Positions 42,157-53,220 are shown, numbered from the stretch's first letter. The stretch: 64,000 bases of DNA from Kitagawia praeruptora (GCA_037693485.1 CM075352.1:69566001-69630000); one strand, 5' to 3'. Program-made: numbers and translations. Notes: a model not told the origin generated them from the letters alone.

Positions 42157-43596
42157 TTGATGGATTATTGGGAGCAGGAATTCGTAATTGTTTGTGAGCT
42201 GTGTGCAGGTGGACATTACACTCATCAATGTGAGTATAACAGAAACCGGCCAAATTTCAACTGGGATTACAATCAGAGTGGTATGGAGAAATCCCAATAT
42301 CCATCCTACCCGCTCCAAAATCAGCAGTTTGAAGATGAGCCATACAATCCAGGGGGAATTCAGCAGCAACAGGGGCAACAATTTCAGCATCAGTATGCCC
42401 CAATGCATCAACACTTTCAACCTCCTGAATTTCAGCAACAGCAATTTCAGACTTGGTCTACCCAACAGTCGACCGAAGAAGCTGAATTAGAAGAATTGAG
42501 GTTGATGGCTAAAAGCAATGCATTGTCTCTCCAGAGAATAGGAGATCAGATTGGTCAAATTGCAAATGCATTACAAACATTGAATCATATTGCAAGTGAC
42601 ACAGAAGGCCTAGCTGTAGAGGAGGAGGACAAGAACCTTCCTATCAGTCTTAACTGGCCTTTCTTAGCCACGGGTGAGACCATGATCGTAGTTCATGAAG
42701 GAGAGTCTGAGGGCAAAGATGGGGAAGAAGCAGAACATGAAGCTGATAAGGAAGCAGAGTCGGAGGCAAACCAATCAGAAAATTCAGAATGTCTAGAAAA
42801 CTCGATTCTGAATAATCAGCCGCAACCACTTCCTTTGCAATCTGAAAATTTTGAAGAATCAGCCCAAGATCAAGAAAATTCCAAGGCTCAAGTGGCTATG
42901 CTATTTCCTTCGAAGGATGAAGAGGGTCTCAGTGTGGAAGATGATGAATTAGAAGAGCATGTTCAGTTGTTAAATGCCGCTCCGTTGCAATCTGACTTCG
43001 ACCAGCTGGAGGCCGAAGAGGAAAAGAGCATCACTCCTGTTGACAAATCTACTCCGGAGAAGACTACAAAGATCATCCAAATCGATTTTCCTCCTCCATA
43101 TCCACAGAGGCTTCAGAAGCAAACTCTAGCCATGAATTTGACGGCGGAGGATGAGGAGTGTTTTAGCTTGAAATTGGTTGATGCAGGGCAGAGTAAAAAG
43201 TATGACACGGAGGAGAAGGCAAATCATGGCCAACTGAGGATTACAGTGCCTTGGTTAATAGGGTTACGTATTCCACATAAGTTTCTTGGAGTGGAAGATC
43301 TCTGGAATTCTCAGGTGCGCCTTAAGCCATCAATTGAAGGAGCTCTCGAACTCGAGCTCAAAACATTGCTAGTTCACCTGGGGTATGCTTCTTGTAATTC
43401 ATCTCCTTTGCTTGCTATTGTTATTGCTGCTAACTTTTCAGGTATGCGGGAGAATGTTGTTAAGAGATCTTGTGAGGAGCGAATACGGGTAAATCTTGTC
43501 GTTGAAGATGTGGCTCCAGAAAAGATCATTAAATGGCCTTATAAAGATGCGGTGCAGAAAATTTTCAAGAGGAAAATCGTGGCCAAGTCTAGCTAA
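42157..43596 (+). CDS. Rearranged gag-protease remnant ORF of E4
   Basis: 479 codons, intact. Zinc-knuckle-like CELCAGGHYTHQC at residues 13-25; Gln-rich segment and coiled coil at about 60-150; a protease-tail remnant (WPFLATGETM) near 165; acidic Glu-rich stretch 185-240; DFPPPYPQRLQKQ near 310; an EDEECFSLKLVDAGQSKK block near 340, matching the Gag-Pro of E3. The order differs from E3 (protease tail before the PPP motif), the capsid domain is gone and the catalytic DLGAS is absent, so it is not a protease. The long open frame in so rearranged a protein suggests it is either young or useful. Confidence 0.75.
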   Translation: MMDYWEQEFVIVCELCAGGHYTHQCEYNRNRPNFNWDYNQSGMEKSQYPSYPLQNQQFEDEPYNPGGIQQQQGQQFQHQYAPMHQHFQPPEFQQQQFQTWSTQQSTEEAELEELRLMAKSNALSLQRIGDQIGQIANALQTLNHIASDTEGLAVEEEDKNLPISLNWPFLATGETMIVVHEGESEGKDGEEAEHEADKEAESEANQSENSECLENSILNNQPQPLPLQSENFEESAQDQENSKAQVAMLFPSKDEEGLSVEDDELEEHVQLLNAAPLQSDFDQLEAEEEKSITPVDKSTPEKTTKIIQIDFPPPYPQRLQKQTLAMNLTAEDEECFSLKLVDAGQSKKYDTEEKANHGQLRITVPWLIGLRIPHKFLGVEDLWNSQVRLKPSIEGALELELKTLLVHLGYASCNSSPLLAIVIAANFSGMRENVVKRSCEERIRVNLVVEDVAPEKIIKWPYKDAVQKIFKRKIVAKSS

Positions 43597-43600
43597 AGAC
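43587..43600 (+). promoter_or_regulatory. RNA hairpin 1 (E4), stop codon in loop
   Basis: 4-bp stem GTCT/AGAC with loop AGCTAA; the TAA stop of the ORF (43594-43596) is the end of the loop. Compared with A (GTCA/TGAC) the fourth pair changed A-T to T-A on both sides. Confidence 0.55.
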
Positions 43601-43617
43601 GTTAAAGAAAGGCGCTT

Positions 43618-43635
43618 CGTGGGAGGCAACCCATG
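43618..43635 (+). promoter_or_regulatory. RNA hairpin 2 (E4)
   Basis: CGTGGG/CCCATG with loop AGGCAA; the second pair is G-U, so the fold is kept. Confidence 0.65.
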
Positions 43636-45058
43636 ATTTCTTACTTTCGAATAAAACAACAGTTGTGTTGGAGCACCATGTTTATCTACCACCAAACACA
43701 CCACCCGAGGAGGGTGGAGATGCCGGCGTGTAGGGGAGTATCTCTTGTACCCTTTTAATTTACCTTCAATGAGGACATTGCAATTTTTAAGTTTGGGGGT
43801 GATTTTAGGGTATCAAGAGTCATTGCATTGCATATAGTTGCATATTCATGTTAGTCATATTAGAATTTTTGCATTTAGTTTTGCCATGCCATTTAGAGTG
43901 CATTTAGGATGCCATGTCATATAGATTTATTTAGGAGTGGAATATCATTTTGTACATGCATATCACATGATTCCATATGAGTGTCTGTTTCTGGCTCGAT
44001 AGGTCGACGTTAATTTGGGTGTGATGACAATGAATAGAGGGTTGATTTAAGTACTTATGAAATTGACTTGCGTGTGTCGGGAACACAATCTTTTCACAGT
44101 CTCACTGTTTGCTTTTGAGCTAGATTGAGTCATACCTTGTTTGGCTGTTGAGAATTAATCACTTATTTATATCTAGAATTTTCGTTATTCCCTTGATGGC
44201 GTAGGAGCACTTAAGTATAAGTTTGGGGGAAAACAGGGATTTCATGCTAAGTGTCGTGCCGTAGTGTAATAATGGCTAGGCGTCAAATGGCTAGTAGCCG
44301 GCTCATATTTGATATGAGTAGTCTAGGGGGGTGAGATAGTGCACCCATGTGAAAAAAAAAAGAAGAAAAGGCAAGAAAAAGAGTCAAAAAAAAAATAGAA
44401 AAGAAAAAAAAAGAAGAAAAGAGTTGTGAGAATAAAAAATGAGGGATTGTGAGAGTGTGTGTATGCTAATTGGCTAGGGTGAGCTCTTTAGTACTCGAGC
44501 AAGTAAGTTCGAGGGGATTTTATGCCTAGTGACCTAAGACTTTTTCGGTCTGGGATCCACTAACCTAACGCTCGCTACAAGGGTGCTATTGTATAAGCCT
44601 TTAGGGGTCTCACCCATTGCACAGTCAAAAGCATGTGTGTTTTGTGTTTTGTGATGTTTTATGTAATAAAGCATGAGTCCTTGTCTACCTTAAATGATGA
44701 TGGCGGTGTCTTTGAGTCATGGAGTGTCTAAAGTCTATTCTGTTTATAAACATGTGATTGTCTTGGCGAAGAATTGGTTATGTCTTTTATCTAGTTTCAA
44801 GAGTATATCTAGTGAGAAATGCACACACCACGTTTCCGAGCATGTATTGTTAGTATACGGGGCTTAGTCGAGCTCTGTTTGGAGTTGTTGCATTCTTTGA
44901 GGTGTTGGCTTGTTGAGTTGGTTTTGGTAACTTTTGTGGGATCATTGCATTAGGACATGTTTGCATTATCATGACATTTAATTTTAGTTGCATTCATGCA
45001 TCATTTTAGGTTGAGTTGCATTGCTTGAGGACAAGCAACGGTTTAAGTTTGGGGGTTA
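43636..45058 (+). other. Non-coding 3' part of E4
   Basis: Contains three PPT-like tracts (43789-43801, 44219-44229, 45045-45056), two of them after GAGGACA boxes, and a purine-rich run (44350-44424). It ends in GGGGGTT followed at once by AAAAACT, the reverse complement of the spacer between LTR and primer site. No gene. Confidence 0.65.
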
Positions 45059-45065
45059 AAAAACT

Positions 45066-46607
45066 TGTTCGCACTTATTCACGCAAGAGAACGTGGTCAA
45101 CAAGTAATATAGAGTAAATAAGATTCGTTCCCACAGAGACTCAAATTGTTCGTTACGTTCACTTATGCACCAGCTTATGATTTACACTCACTGCTAAGAC
45201 AATCACAATATTGGTTTGATTTAATTAATGATTAATTACCAACTAAGCCAATTACGAGAAAATAACTTAACTTTTAACTTTATAATAAATAAACATGGGA
45301 TTTCAATTTCATTTACTACTTCATCTAGAATCTTATGCCCTTTAGCCTAGCATGTGACCGAGTTGATTACTGATTAGATGCACTAAACTGATACACACCA
45401 ACTTTCGTTGTGAATATACCATCCTACTGATCATCCACAATTGATAGAAGTCAAGTAGTCACCAAATATGTGTAGTCCCTATATGTCTATAGCAATTGAA
45501 CACATTCCGGTTGAAAATCAAGCACCCATTAAACCACATAGTCGATGCAAGACGGTTAGAATTACATCACAAATTAATACATGTTCTTCACATGCAAAAA
45601 CCTATGCTAGCATGAATTGTTCTAAACCCTAGATCCACTTTCGCATTCACTAGGATTAAACAAACAATTACAAGTGTTCGCGACTCACTTATAACGAATA
45701 AGCATAAACATACTAGACAATCAATACCATCAATCACACACCAAGGCATAAGAACACTCAATTATTAGAATCCATAGAAAAATCCATTAAAATCCCATGA
45801 TAACGAATTAGCCCATAATTGACCTAATTGTCATCATGGGTTCTATTGAAAACATAATTCTAAAATAAGCAAGTAAATATGGAAGAAGAAATAAGGGTTA
45901 GAAATAAATCCCCAAAATAGAAGAGTACAAAGGTTCCAAAGAATAATCCTTGCTTGTCACTAGCTTGGAGAATTTCCTTGAAATTGTTCTTGAAATCTAG
46001 ATGAAAAAGTGTTGATAGTAGCTAAGGAGAAAACTAAACTAATCATACATATGTTTTTAGGTCTAACATGATACAAATAAAGTCCCAGCTGCTGCCCTAA
46101 TAAAATAGGCCCAACACAATTTGACCCAAATTAAGGGAATAAAACGCTCGAGCGCTATAGCCCTTCAATGGGGCGCTGCTGCGCTAGACAGTTCCTGGAA
46201 AATGCTCCTCCCAAGCGCTATAGCGCCTGATTTCTGAGAGGCAGCGCCTGGAACGCGCTGTTGCGCCTAGGGACGCGCTGCAGCGCCTGTGAACCCCTGG
46301 ACAGATTTGTAGACATTTCTCTCCTCTTCGCGTGGACAGCTTACGGGCCTCAAACGGACTTCTAGAACTCAAGATATGGCCAAAACAGTGATGAATGCGC
46401 ATTGAGCTCAAATTCCCGAGTTCTCTTGCCCTGGACTTCCAGTAATTTCTACTTTAAGCTCACAGAATACCACCAATACTTCACCAACACCACCAATGCC
46501 GCCCGACTATGCAACCTACACAAATTAGATGAAAACACATCAAATTAACACGAAACTTGAGAACTTGCAAACGATTAAAGTCCAAACGATATAAAATCCA
46601 CTTATCA
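45066..46607 (-). repeat. Right LTR of E4, inverted, full length
   Basis: 1542 bp on the minus strand, TGATAAGTGG at 46607 to GCGAACA at 45066. 45059-45065 is the inverted AGTTTTT spacer, so the inverted segment includes leader bases outside the LTR. Confidence 0.88.
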
Positions 46608-46854
46608 ACAGCAGTTAAGCAAATAAAGGCAAAGATAAAGTGATCATAGTTTTAATCAAGTCATAAAAGTTATTTCACAGATAATCGCTCATACCTTACC
46701 CCCGGGCTTCCACTAATATAAGATAGAACCTCTTACCGACCGAACACCTAATCCTAGACCGGTCTTCGGGATCAGACCTAGAGTGCATGAAGAATTCCCA
46801 TTAACGAAGTTCCATCATAGGAGTTTCCCTCGACCAGGTTCCATCCTCGAAGAT

Positions 46855-46975
46855 TCCCTCAATGAGGTTCCATGTGATTTCCTCACAATGCTAATTTCCT
46901 TACGATGTTAATTCCCTCACGATGTTAATTTCCTCACGATGTTAGTTTCCTTACGATGTTAATTTCCAAGAGTTA
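46855..46975. repeat. 20-bp tandem repeat in element F
   Basis: About five units of TCCTCACGATGTTAATT type. Confidence 0.75.
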
Positions 46976-47329
46976 AACTTCACTCACCCAGTTTCCCTGG
47001 GGTCCTGGCAAAGCCGTCTACCATCCAATGTGATTTCCTTACACCGCTAAAATCCTTAGCGTTCCAGTTTCCAAGAGTTAGACCTCACTCACCCAATTTC
47101 CCTAGGGTCGTGGTGAAGCCGTTTGCCAAATTGTACGTAGCTTCCACAGCTATACATAAGTCCCATAACGGGGTTGGTTGTCCACCAACATGATTACACG
47201 GAAGTTTATCGGCGCTACGCCTTTTCAGGGTTCAAACGAGTGAACCTCCATATAGGGGAACTTTATGGCCCTAGCGTCCCTAGTTCCAGCCTGCCTTGGG
47301 GTTCCCATCCATTCACATGTAATTCACAT

Positions 47330-47630
47330 GTGATGCATGTATAATCCATACATGTTCCTGCCTTGATTCATGTATAATCCATACATGTGCCATATAGTCC
47401 GTGTAATCAATTAGCACATAATCCATGTGCTTCCAATCCTGCCTTGCGCACGTAATCCACATGCAATTCATGTATAATCCCTGCATGTTCCTTTAGCATA
47501 TAATCTATATGCTATAAATCCAGCTCATGAATAATCTGTACATGAGAAATCCTCTCCACGCATAATCTATACATGGTAAATCCAGCTCATGCATAATCCA
47601 TACATGAGAAATCCTTTCCAAATTAATTCA
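47330..47630. repeat. CATGCATAATCCATACATG short repeats in element F
   Basis: Repeated near-palindromic units CATGTATAATCCATACATG; the same units occur at 40217-40275 on the other side of E4, which supports both flanks being one element. Confidence 0.65.
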
Positions 47631-47779
47631 TGAAATCCTGCATATGCTCCTTGATCTAGCTTCCAGGGGTACCTCGAATTAGATTCCATTAGCGGTTCGC
47701 ATACCAGAACCTCAAGAATCTCATGGTCCTAAGCCCTGACCCATTCATTGTAAATAAGTTCTGTTTGCTTAAAAATTTA

Positions 47780-48205
47780 CCATTTTCAAGATACCATCAC
47801 GGAAATATACCATCCACTACCCTCGGTTCCTTGTAGCCATTACATGCAAGAGGAACCTTATGTAATCCACAATCAGGTTCAATCAACCTTCACCCTGAAC
47901 CTCTAAACTTACGTGAGCGTACTCATTGTAAGAAACAAGGGGTTTCAAACGGATGAACCTTCAATATAAGGGGGTTCGCGCACCAAAACCTCTAGAATCT
48001 CTTAACCTTTACCCATTTATTGTGCGAGAATTCCTTTTGCTTAAAAATCTGCCATTTTCAAGATATCATCAATGGTAGTATACCATCCACTACCCCCCGG
48101 TTCCTTGTAGCCATTAATGCAAGAGGAACCTAATGTAATCCTTACTCAGGCTCAATCAACCTTCACCCTGAACCTCTAAGCTTACGTGAGCGTATTCATT
48201 GTAAG
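47780..48205. repeat. Direct duplication of about 160 bp in element F
   Basis: Two copies (about 47780-47935 and 48045-48205) of a block running from CCATTTTCAAGATA through CGGTTCCTTGTAGCC to CTTACGTGAGCGTA. Its centre resembles the PPT region at 38186. Confidence 0.65.
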
Positions 48206-48594
48206 AAACAAGGGGTTTCAAAAGTGAAGCGACTACTGCTCGTAAATTCCTTCCAAGAAAGACCATGTATTTTTTCTTGATGATGACTCCATAAATTCTA
48301 TTCTTGAACCTCCAAGGTTCGGTTGTCGTACCCCTACGTCGTGGTTCCATCAATAAACCTTCCAGCCTTTTATGCTCGATGCACGTACGCCCACACATGC
48401 TTGCCATCCTCGCACGCCTTTGAATCTTGATGATCATATCCATATCACCTCATATGGTATTCCAAGGATCTCTTTCAGGTTCCAAGTTCGAAACCTTATT
48501 TCACAAACCTCCTTGGTACTAAAAATTCACATAAATTAAGCTTCCGTAGGTTCAATTGACTGAACCTCCCGCCACAAGTATCAAGTACGCATGC

Positions 48595-50157
48595 TGTTTG
48601 CACTAAATCACGCAAGCGTACGTGGTCACAATTAATATAGATATAAGTTGAGTTCGTTCCCACAGAGATCTGGTTTAGGTTTCAATTCAGTCAATGCACC
48701 TATGCAACAATGTATAGTTTTTATTCACTGCTAAGATAATTAACAAGATTGGGTTTTGATTAACTTAAATTAACTAAAAAAAACAAATTAACAAACTAAG
48801 AATTAACTAACTAACGAGAATTTAAATCAGATTACTTATGTAAGAGAAAACATGGGATCCTAACTTCATTAAATACTTTGCTTAGATCTGACGCCTTTAA
48901 TCACTATATGCAATGGTTATGATATCTGATCGGATAACACGAAACAAGTACACGCTACCTCTCAGTATACGTATACCAAACTAAATATACATCCACAAAA
49001 GAGATAGAAGATGAGTAGACACCTATCATGTTTAGACCCTATATCTCTATAGAATTTGAAAATATAACGGTTGAAGAACAAGTTATCCATATTGATCACA
49101 TAGGGCAGCATAATATCTCTATTTACGCCACAAATCATGATATTAAAACATCAACCTATCCTATGCTAGCATGGCAAGTTCTAAATCTCAAGATCCACTC
49201 TCGCTTCACAAGAGATTAACAAATTAGATGTTCATGACGCATCTAAATTCATAAAGCACAACCATACGAGGATATCAGATATACATCACACACAGATCTG
49301 TAAAGCATCAAGATACTAAAGCTCCATAAATAAATCCGTTAGAATCCCATGACAACGATTAGTTCGTAATCGAACCTCTCGTCACCATGGGATCTGATGA
49401 AACCATGATAAAAACAAAGTATGAAAAATAAAAATAAACCTAAGTAATTGATATGTAATGGTTTTCTCCTCCTAATGATACAAATTACAAAGGTTGGATG
49501 TGTATATATAGGCTCCAGAAGTCTTGCCCAATAATAAAATACCAAAACAGAATTATAATAGAATTTCTGCAAAATACGTTTCCTAAACTGATTCTGTTTT
49601 TAAGGAAAATTCGTAGCTGACTTTTCTTCAGTATTTCTGGACCGTTCCAGTTGTATTTGGACCTCTGGACCACTTTAGAATGATAGAGAATTCCGTTATC
49701 TTCGCGTGGACTGCTTACGGGCCTCAAACGGACTTCTAAAACTCAAGATATGACCAAAATAGTAAAAATTGTAATTTTTCAGCACCGCGCGCGTGCAACC
49801 TGCGCCCATCAGTCTGTTTGTCACGCAACATGCGCCCACCACACGCAATCTGCTCATGCAACACCTGTCCCATATTATAGAAAATTTCTCAAGCTTCACG
49901 TGGGCAGTAAGATCGCTGAAAACAGACTTCTAGAACTCTAGATATGTCCAAAGCAGTGTAGACTGCGCAACCGTCTCAGAAATCCGAATTTTAATCAATT
50001 TATTCTCCAAAAACGATAGAAGCATCAACCTTAATCAACATTCTAGTAAATCTGCACAACTAAACAAAACACATTAAAACCACCACAAACTTGAGTCCAA
50101 GACAATCAATTTAAGCCGATATGGAACGCTCCAAGTGGATATAAACTCCACTTATCA
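48595..50157 (-). repeat. 3' LTR of E5
   Basis: 1563 bp, TG...CA on minus, with A-like GC cassette. Nearly identical to the 5' LTR. It preserves the empty site GAAACCATGATAAAAAC (49409-49425), which shows how the CACTA sits in the 5' LTR. Confidence 0.9.
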
Positions 50158-50170
50158 CACCCCCAAACTT
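50158..50170 (-). promoter_or_regulatory. 3' polypurine tract of E5
   Basis: Minus strand AAGTTTGGGGGTG directly before the LTR; the diverged internal copy is at 51932-51944. Confidence 0.85.
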
Positions 50171-52002
50171 AAACCGATGCTTGTCCTCAAGCATAAACAA
50201 TTACAACTAACTAACTAACTAGTACCACTTCTGTAGGTGATCACGGTTGCATTTGGCATATGCAACAAGCCCGTTAAACCCCTAGACAGCCCTAGTGGAC
50301 GAGTAAGGTCTCGTGAGGGCCTATAGCGAATGTACCCACAAAATCCATGTAACCTAAATGCAATGCAATGCATGAATGCAACTAATATAGAAATGCAATT
50401 AATCTAGTACTAATATCCTACCATACCTTCAAATCCTCTCATGCCATATCAACTTAAGAATCAAAGTAAATGCGCAATGTCTTGGTGTCGAAAGTGCAAG
50501 TATTCACATAGTGTACTCAATGAACATGCATAAGTTCTCACAAGTTCATGTCAAATGTAAGAATAAGTTAGTAATCATGCTAAGCCTACAAGAGTACATC
50601 TTTGAGACAAAACTCGGGATCTCATACGCAAAAACAAGCAAACACTCACAATCCACTCACAAAAGAATATTCACTCAAGAACAAGGGTAAGTGTATCACT
50701 CAATTCCAACAAAATCATAAGCATGCTTGACATTTGGTATCAATCTAACTCTTAACACAACATACATCAATGACGATAATCAAAAGGTCTTTAATTGGGT
50801 TGTAACGGGGCTAGGGACAAGGTATGTCAAATAAGCCAAATCAGGTGAAGTGTCAAAAGCTAGTAAGTACCATAATAAATCATAACAACACCCTATTTCC
50901 CCCCCTCATAATTTTTACTAAAACAAACACTCGACTAGTCGACTGAAATAGGATCACAACAAACACAAACATGCTCTCATAATATACTTTTTCTGTTTTT
51001 TTTTTCTTTTTTCTTTTTCTTTTTTTTTTCTTTTTCGAGAGCTAAATATAACAAGAACAACAATATACACAATAACAATGATCCCATAAATTTATTACAC
51101 ATGTCAACTATCAAGTAAACAACCAAACCCAATATTCAATATTTCCCCCAAAATTATGACCAACAATAAACCCAAAATTGCACACCTTATTACTCCATTA
51201 AGCACTCTACTAGCCTTTGACAATGTGGGTTCAAATTAATGTAAGGCCAATTCAAGAAAAAGGTCTAGGCAAGTAATGTGGTATGTCACCGAAAAAATAG
51301 GATTAAGCTCAACGGGTTAACTAATTGATCATGTAAATATGGTGTGGTAATATGGGAAAATATACGGTTAGTCCTAAATGCCTTTATCATTTTCATCGTC
51401 AATTAATGTCATGCGTTTCAAGAAAGATCTCAAACAACTGCTAGCAATGCAAACAATCCGTGGACACTCAAGCAAACGAATAAATTGCAATATGCAATAA
51501 GGCTAAAAAACTCACTTGGTGAAAAAACATACTCAATCCCAAGCAAAATCTCTCTAACGCACCGACTTGTATTCAAAGAATGCAAACTAAATCAACTTGC
51601 ACATATTCATGTCCTTCTAATCACTTACAACATTCAATAAGTCTACTAGCTTCAACTTACTAGTGTATGTGTGTGCACAAGAACAAAGCATATCACTTCT
51701 CAATCAAAAGCGTCAACAACACAAAATTCCTATCAAGCATGGGTGCAAATGCAAACTACTATGGACTCACATGATATACGAACATAAAAACAGAATGTCC
51801 TATATGAAACAAACGTAGATAACACGAACATAAATGCATAATTTACTACTACTAATATGCAAAGCATGAAATCCTACATGAACACAATGACTAACAATCA
51901 CATATATATATACACTACTTATCCCTCAAACCACCCCCAAAATTAGAATATTCAATGTCCTCATTGAATGGAAGTAAATACAAGGGAAAGTAGAAAACAT
52001 AC
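50171..52002 (-). other. Non-coding 3' half of E5
   Basis: Collinear with 19369-21177 (A) and 25076-26900 (E3). It includes the purine tract (50985-51047) and a mutated internal PPT (51932-51944, AATTTTGGGGGTG). No gene. Confidence 0.6.
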
Positions 52003-52020
52003 CTTGGGTTGCCTCCCAAG
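52003..52020 (-). promoter_or_regulatory. RNA hairpin 2 (E5), covarying stem
   Basis: Sense strand CTTGGG/CCCAAG with loop AGGCAA. Against CGTGGG/CCCACG in A and E3, the second pair changed G-C to T-A on both sides. Confidence 0.7.
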
Positions 52021-52031
52021 AAACGCTTCTT

Positions 52032-52053
52032 TAACGTCAATAGCTTGACGTTA
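52032..52053 (-). promoter_or_regulatory. RNA hairpin 1 (E5)
   Basis: Stem TAACGTCAA/TTGACGTTA, loop GCTA, 14 nt after the TAA stop (52068-52070), the same spacing as in A. Confidence 0.7.
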
Positions 52054-52067
52054 CTTCCAAGCCTCCA

Positions 52068-53084
52068 TTAAGGATGATAATAGTTTGCCTGTTCCTCTCT
52101 TCGTGAGACTTCATCGTCATCACGACGGCACACTTTCTGTCCTTTCTCCTCACTTGGCCTATTCGTATAACAACTATGTCCTATTCCAATGCCTTCATCT
52201 GTTGACCCAAAATCTGTCAATTTGTAGAACAACACACATTCACGGACTTCGCTTGAATATAATGGAGGAGGGTAAATGTAAGTTACTGAAGCCTTTGGTT
52301 CCTCAACGAGAACTTCCTCCATTGGCTCTAATGTGCTACCTTCATCTTTAAACTCTGAGACAAGTAGAAGACCTGCATCTTTCCCATGATCATCAGCCTC
52401 TTGGTACGCACATACCAATTTTTGAAATTTGTGCAGCTCATCATTGTTTGTCCCAAATAGTGCCCTTTCCAAATCATCCACCATCCTAACATGATCAAAT
52501 TCCTCACATGGCTTGTGAACGCTCACCTCACCTTGGAATTTGTCTTCCTCAATTAAGCATGCAGTACCTTGCTCCAAGTCACCATTATCCTCTGGTATTA
52601 CTTCTGGTATGAATTGTTGATTCTCTTGTTCCAAGGCACTCAAAACTTGAGCAACAAGTGTCCCCATAGATTTGATAGACTTCTCATGATTCTCTACAAG
52701 CATCCTAATCTCCTTCCTAATCTCCTTCAAATCATCAACCTCGTCTGACTGAAAAGTAGGAATAGGTTGCTGATGTTGAAACTCTTCACTACCAAAGACA
52801 TATGACATATCTGGAACATCTTGCTGGTACTATTGAGGATGGTATTGAAAATATGGTTGTTCCTCATAAGTGACATATGGATCAACTCCTTCGTAATAAC
52901 AATATTGTGAGGGATCATGAACGCCCAAACACCGCTCACATGGCTGAGGCTGTTGAATACCACCTTGGTTGCTCCAGCACTGATACGTCTCATGTGCGCC
53001 CACACATAGCTCACAAACACTAGCCACCTGCTGAACTCCATAGTAAGTTAGAAAATCCATCTTCAACGTAACGCTCTCTGACAA
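52068..53084 (-). pseudogene. Gag-derived ORF of E5 with two zinc-knuckle-like motifs, one amber stop
   Basis: One frame of 339 codons broken by TAG at 52830-52832, where element A has CAG (18551-18553). Two Cx2Cx3Hx4-5C motifs stand in a row near residues 24-36 (CELCVGAHETYQC) and 49-62 (CERCLGVHDPSQYC). Then come an aromatic stretch, a coiled coil with a duplicated EIRKEIR, the EEFDHVRMVDDLERALFG block and IYPPPL. Close homologue of 18455-19303. Capsid and protease are absent. Function unknown; RNA binding is plausible from the knuckles. Confidence 0.65.
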
Positions 53085-53197
53085 GTACCTGAAACACCAA
53101 CTAACTACAAGAATAGATGAGAAAAAGAAATCCGAATCAGTGAACTCTAACGACCACTATTGACAAGCACATAAACCAAAAATAAAACACCGATGAT

Positions 53198-53214
53198 CCC
53201 CGGCAGCGGCGCCA
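53198..53214 (-). promoter_or_regulatory. Primer binding site, tRNA-Asp type (E5)
   Basis: Minus strand TGGCGCCGCTGCCGGGG, six bases inside the 5' LTR. Confidence 0.85.
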
Positions 53215-53220
53215 AAAACT

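Larger units (their letters stand above)
40727..46607 (+). mobile_element. Gypsy element E4 with inverted LTR pair
   Basis: Left LTR (plus, 1322 bp, lacking its first 220 bp), primer site, one intact 479-codon ORF, hairpins, about 1.4 kb non-coding, PPT, then a complete 1542-bp LTR in the opposite orientation. The two LTRs are nearly identical over 1322 bp (two differences seen). The 5-bp duplication ACAGC abuts both outer ends. No RT or integrase. Confidence 0.85.
37106..48594 (-). mobile_element. Large non-coding LTR element F (partial, interrupted by E4)
   Basis: 3' LTR 37106-38185 followed (in plus coordinates) by a PPT and then about 4.5 kb of non-coding, repeat-rich internal DNA (38204-40726 and 46608-48594). 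No ORF with recognisable domains. Primer site and 5' LTR are not in the window because E5 and a CACTA interrupt it at 48595. Fits a LARD-type element; superfamily unknown. Confidence 0.6.

Noticed and set aside
42124..42465. 113-codon minus-strand ORF in E4
   Set aside because: Shadow of the 479-codon gag-derived ORF on the opposite strand.
49028..49219. 63-codon ORF repeated at 53654 and, in part, at 31039
   Set aside because: Repeats because it lies in the LTR; it is antisense to the element and not conserved as protein between LTR families.
48595..53220. Considering E5 and A as one duplicated segment
   Set aside because: Their LTR cassettes and ORFs differ by several percent and their flanks are unrelated, so they are separate insertions of one family.
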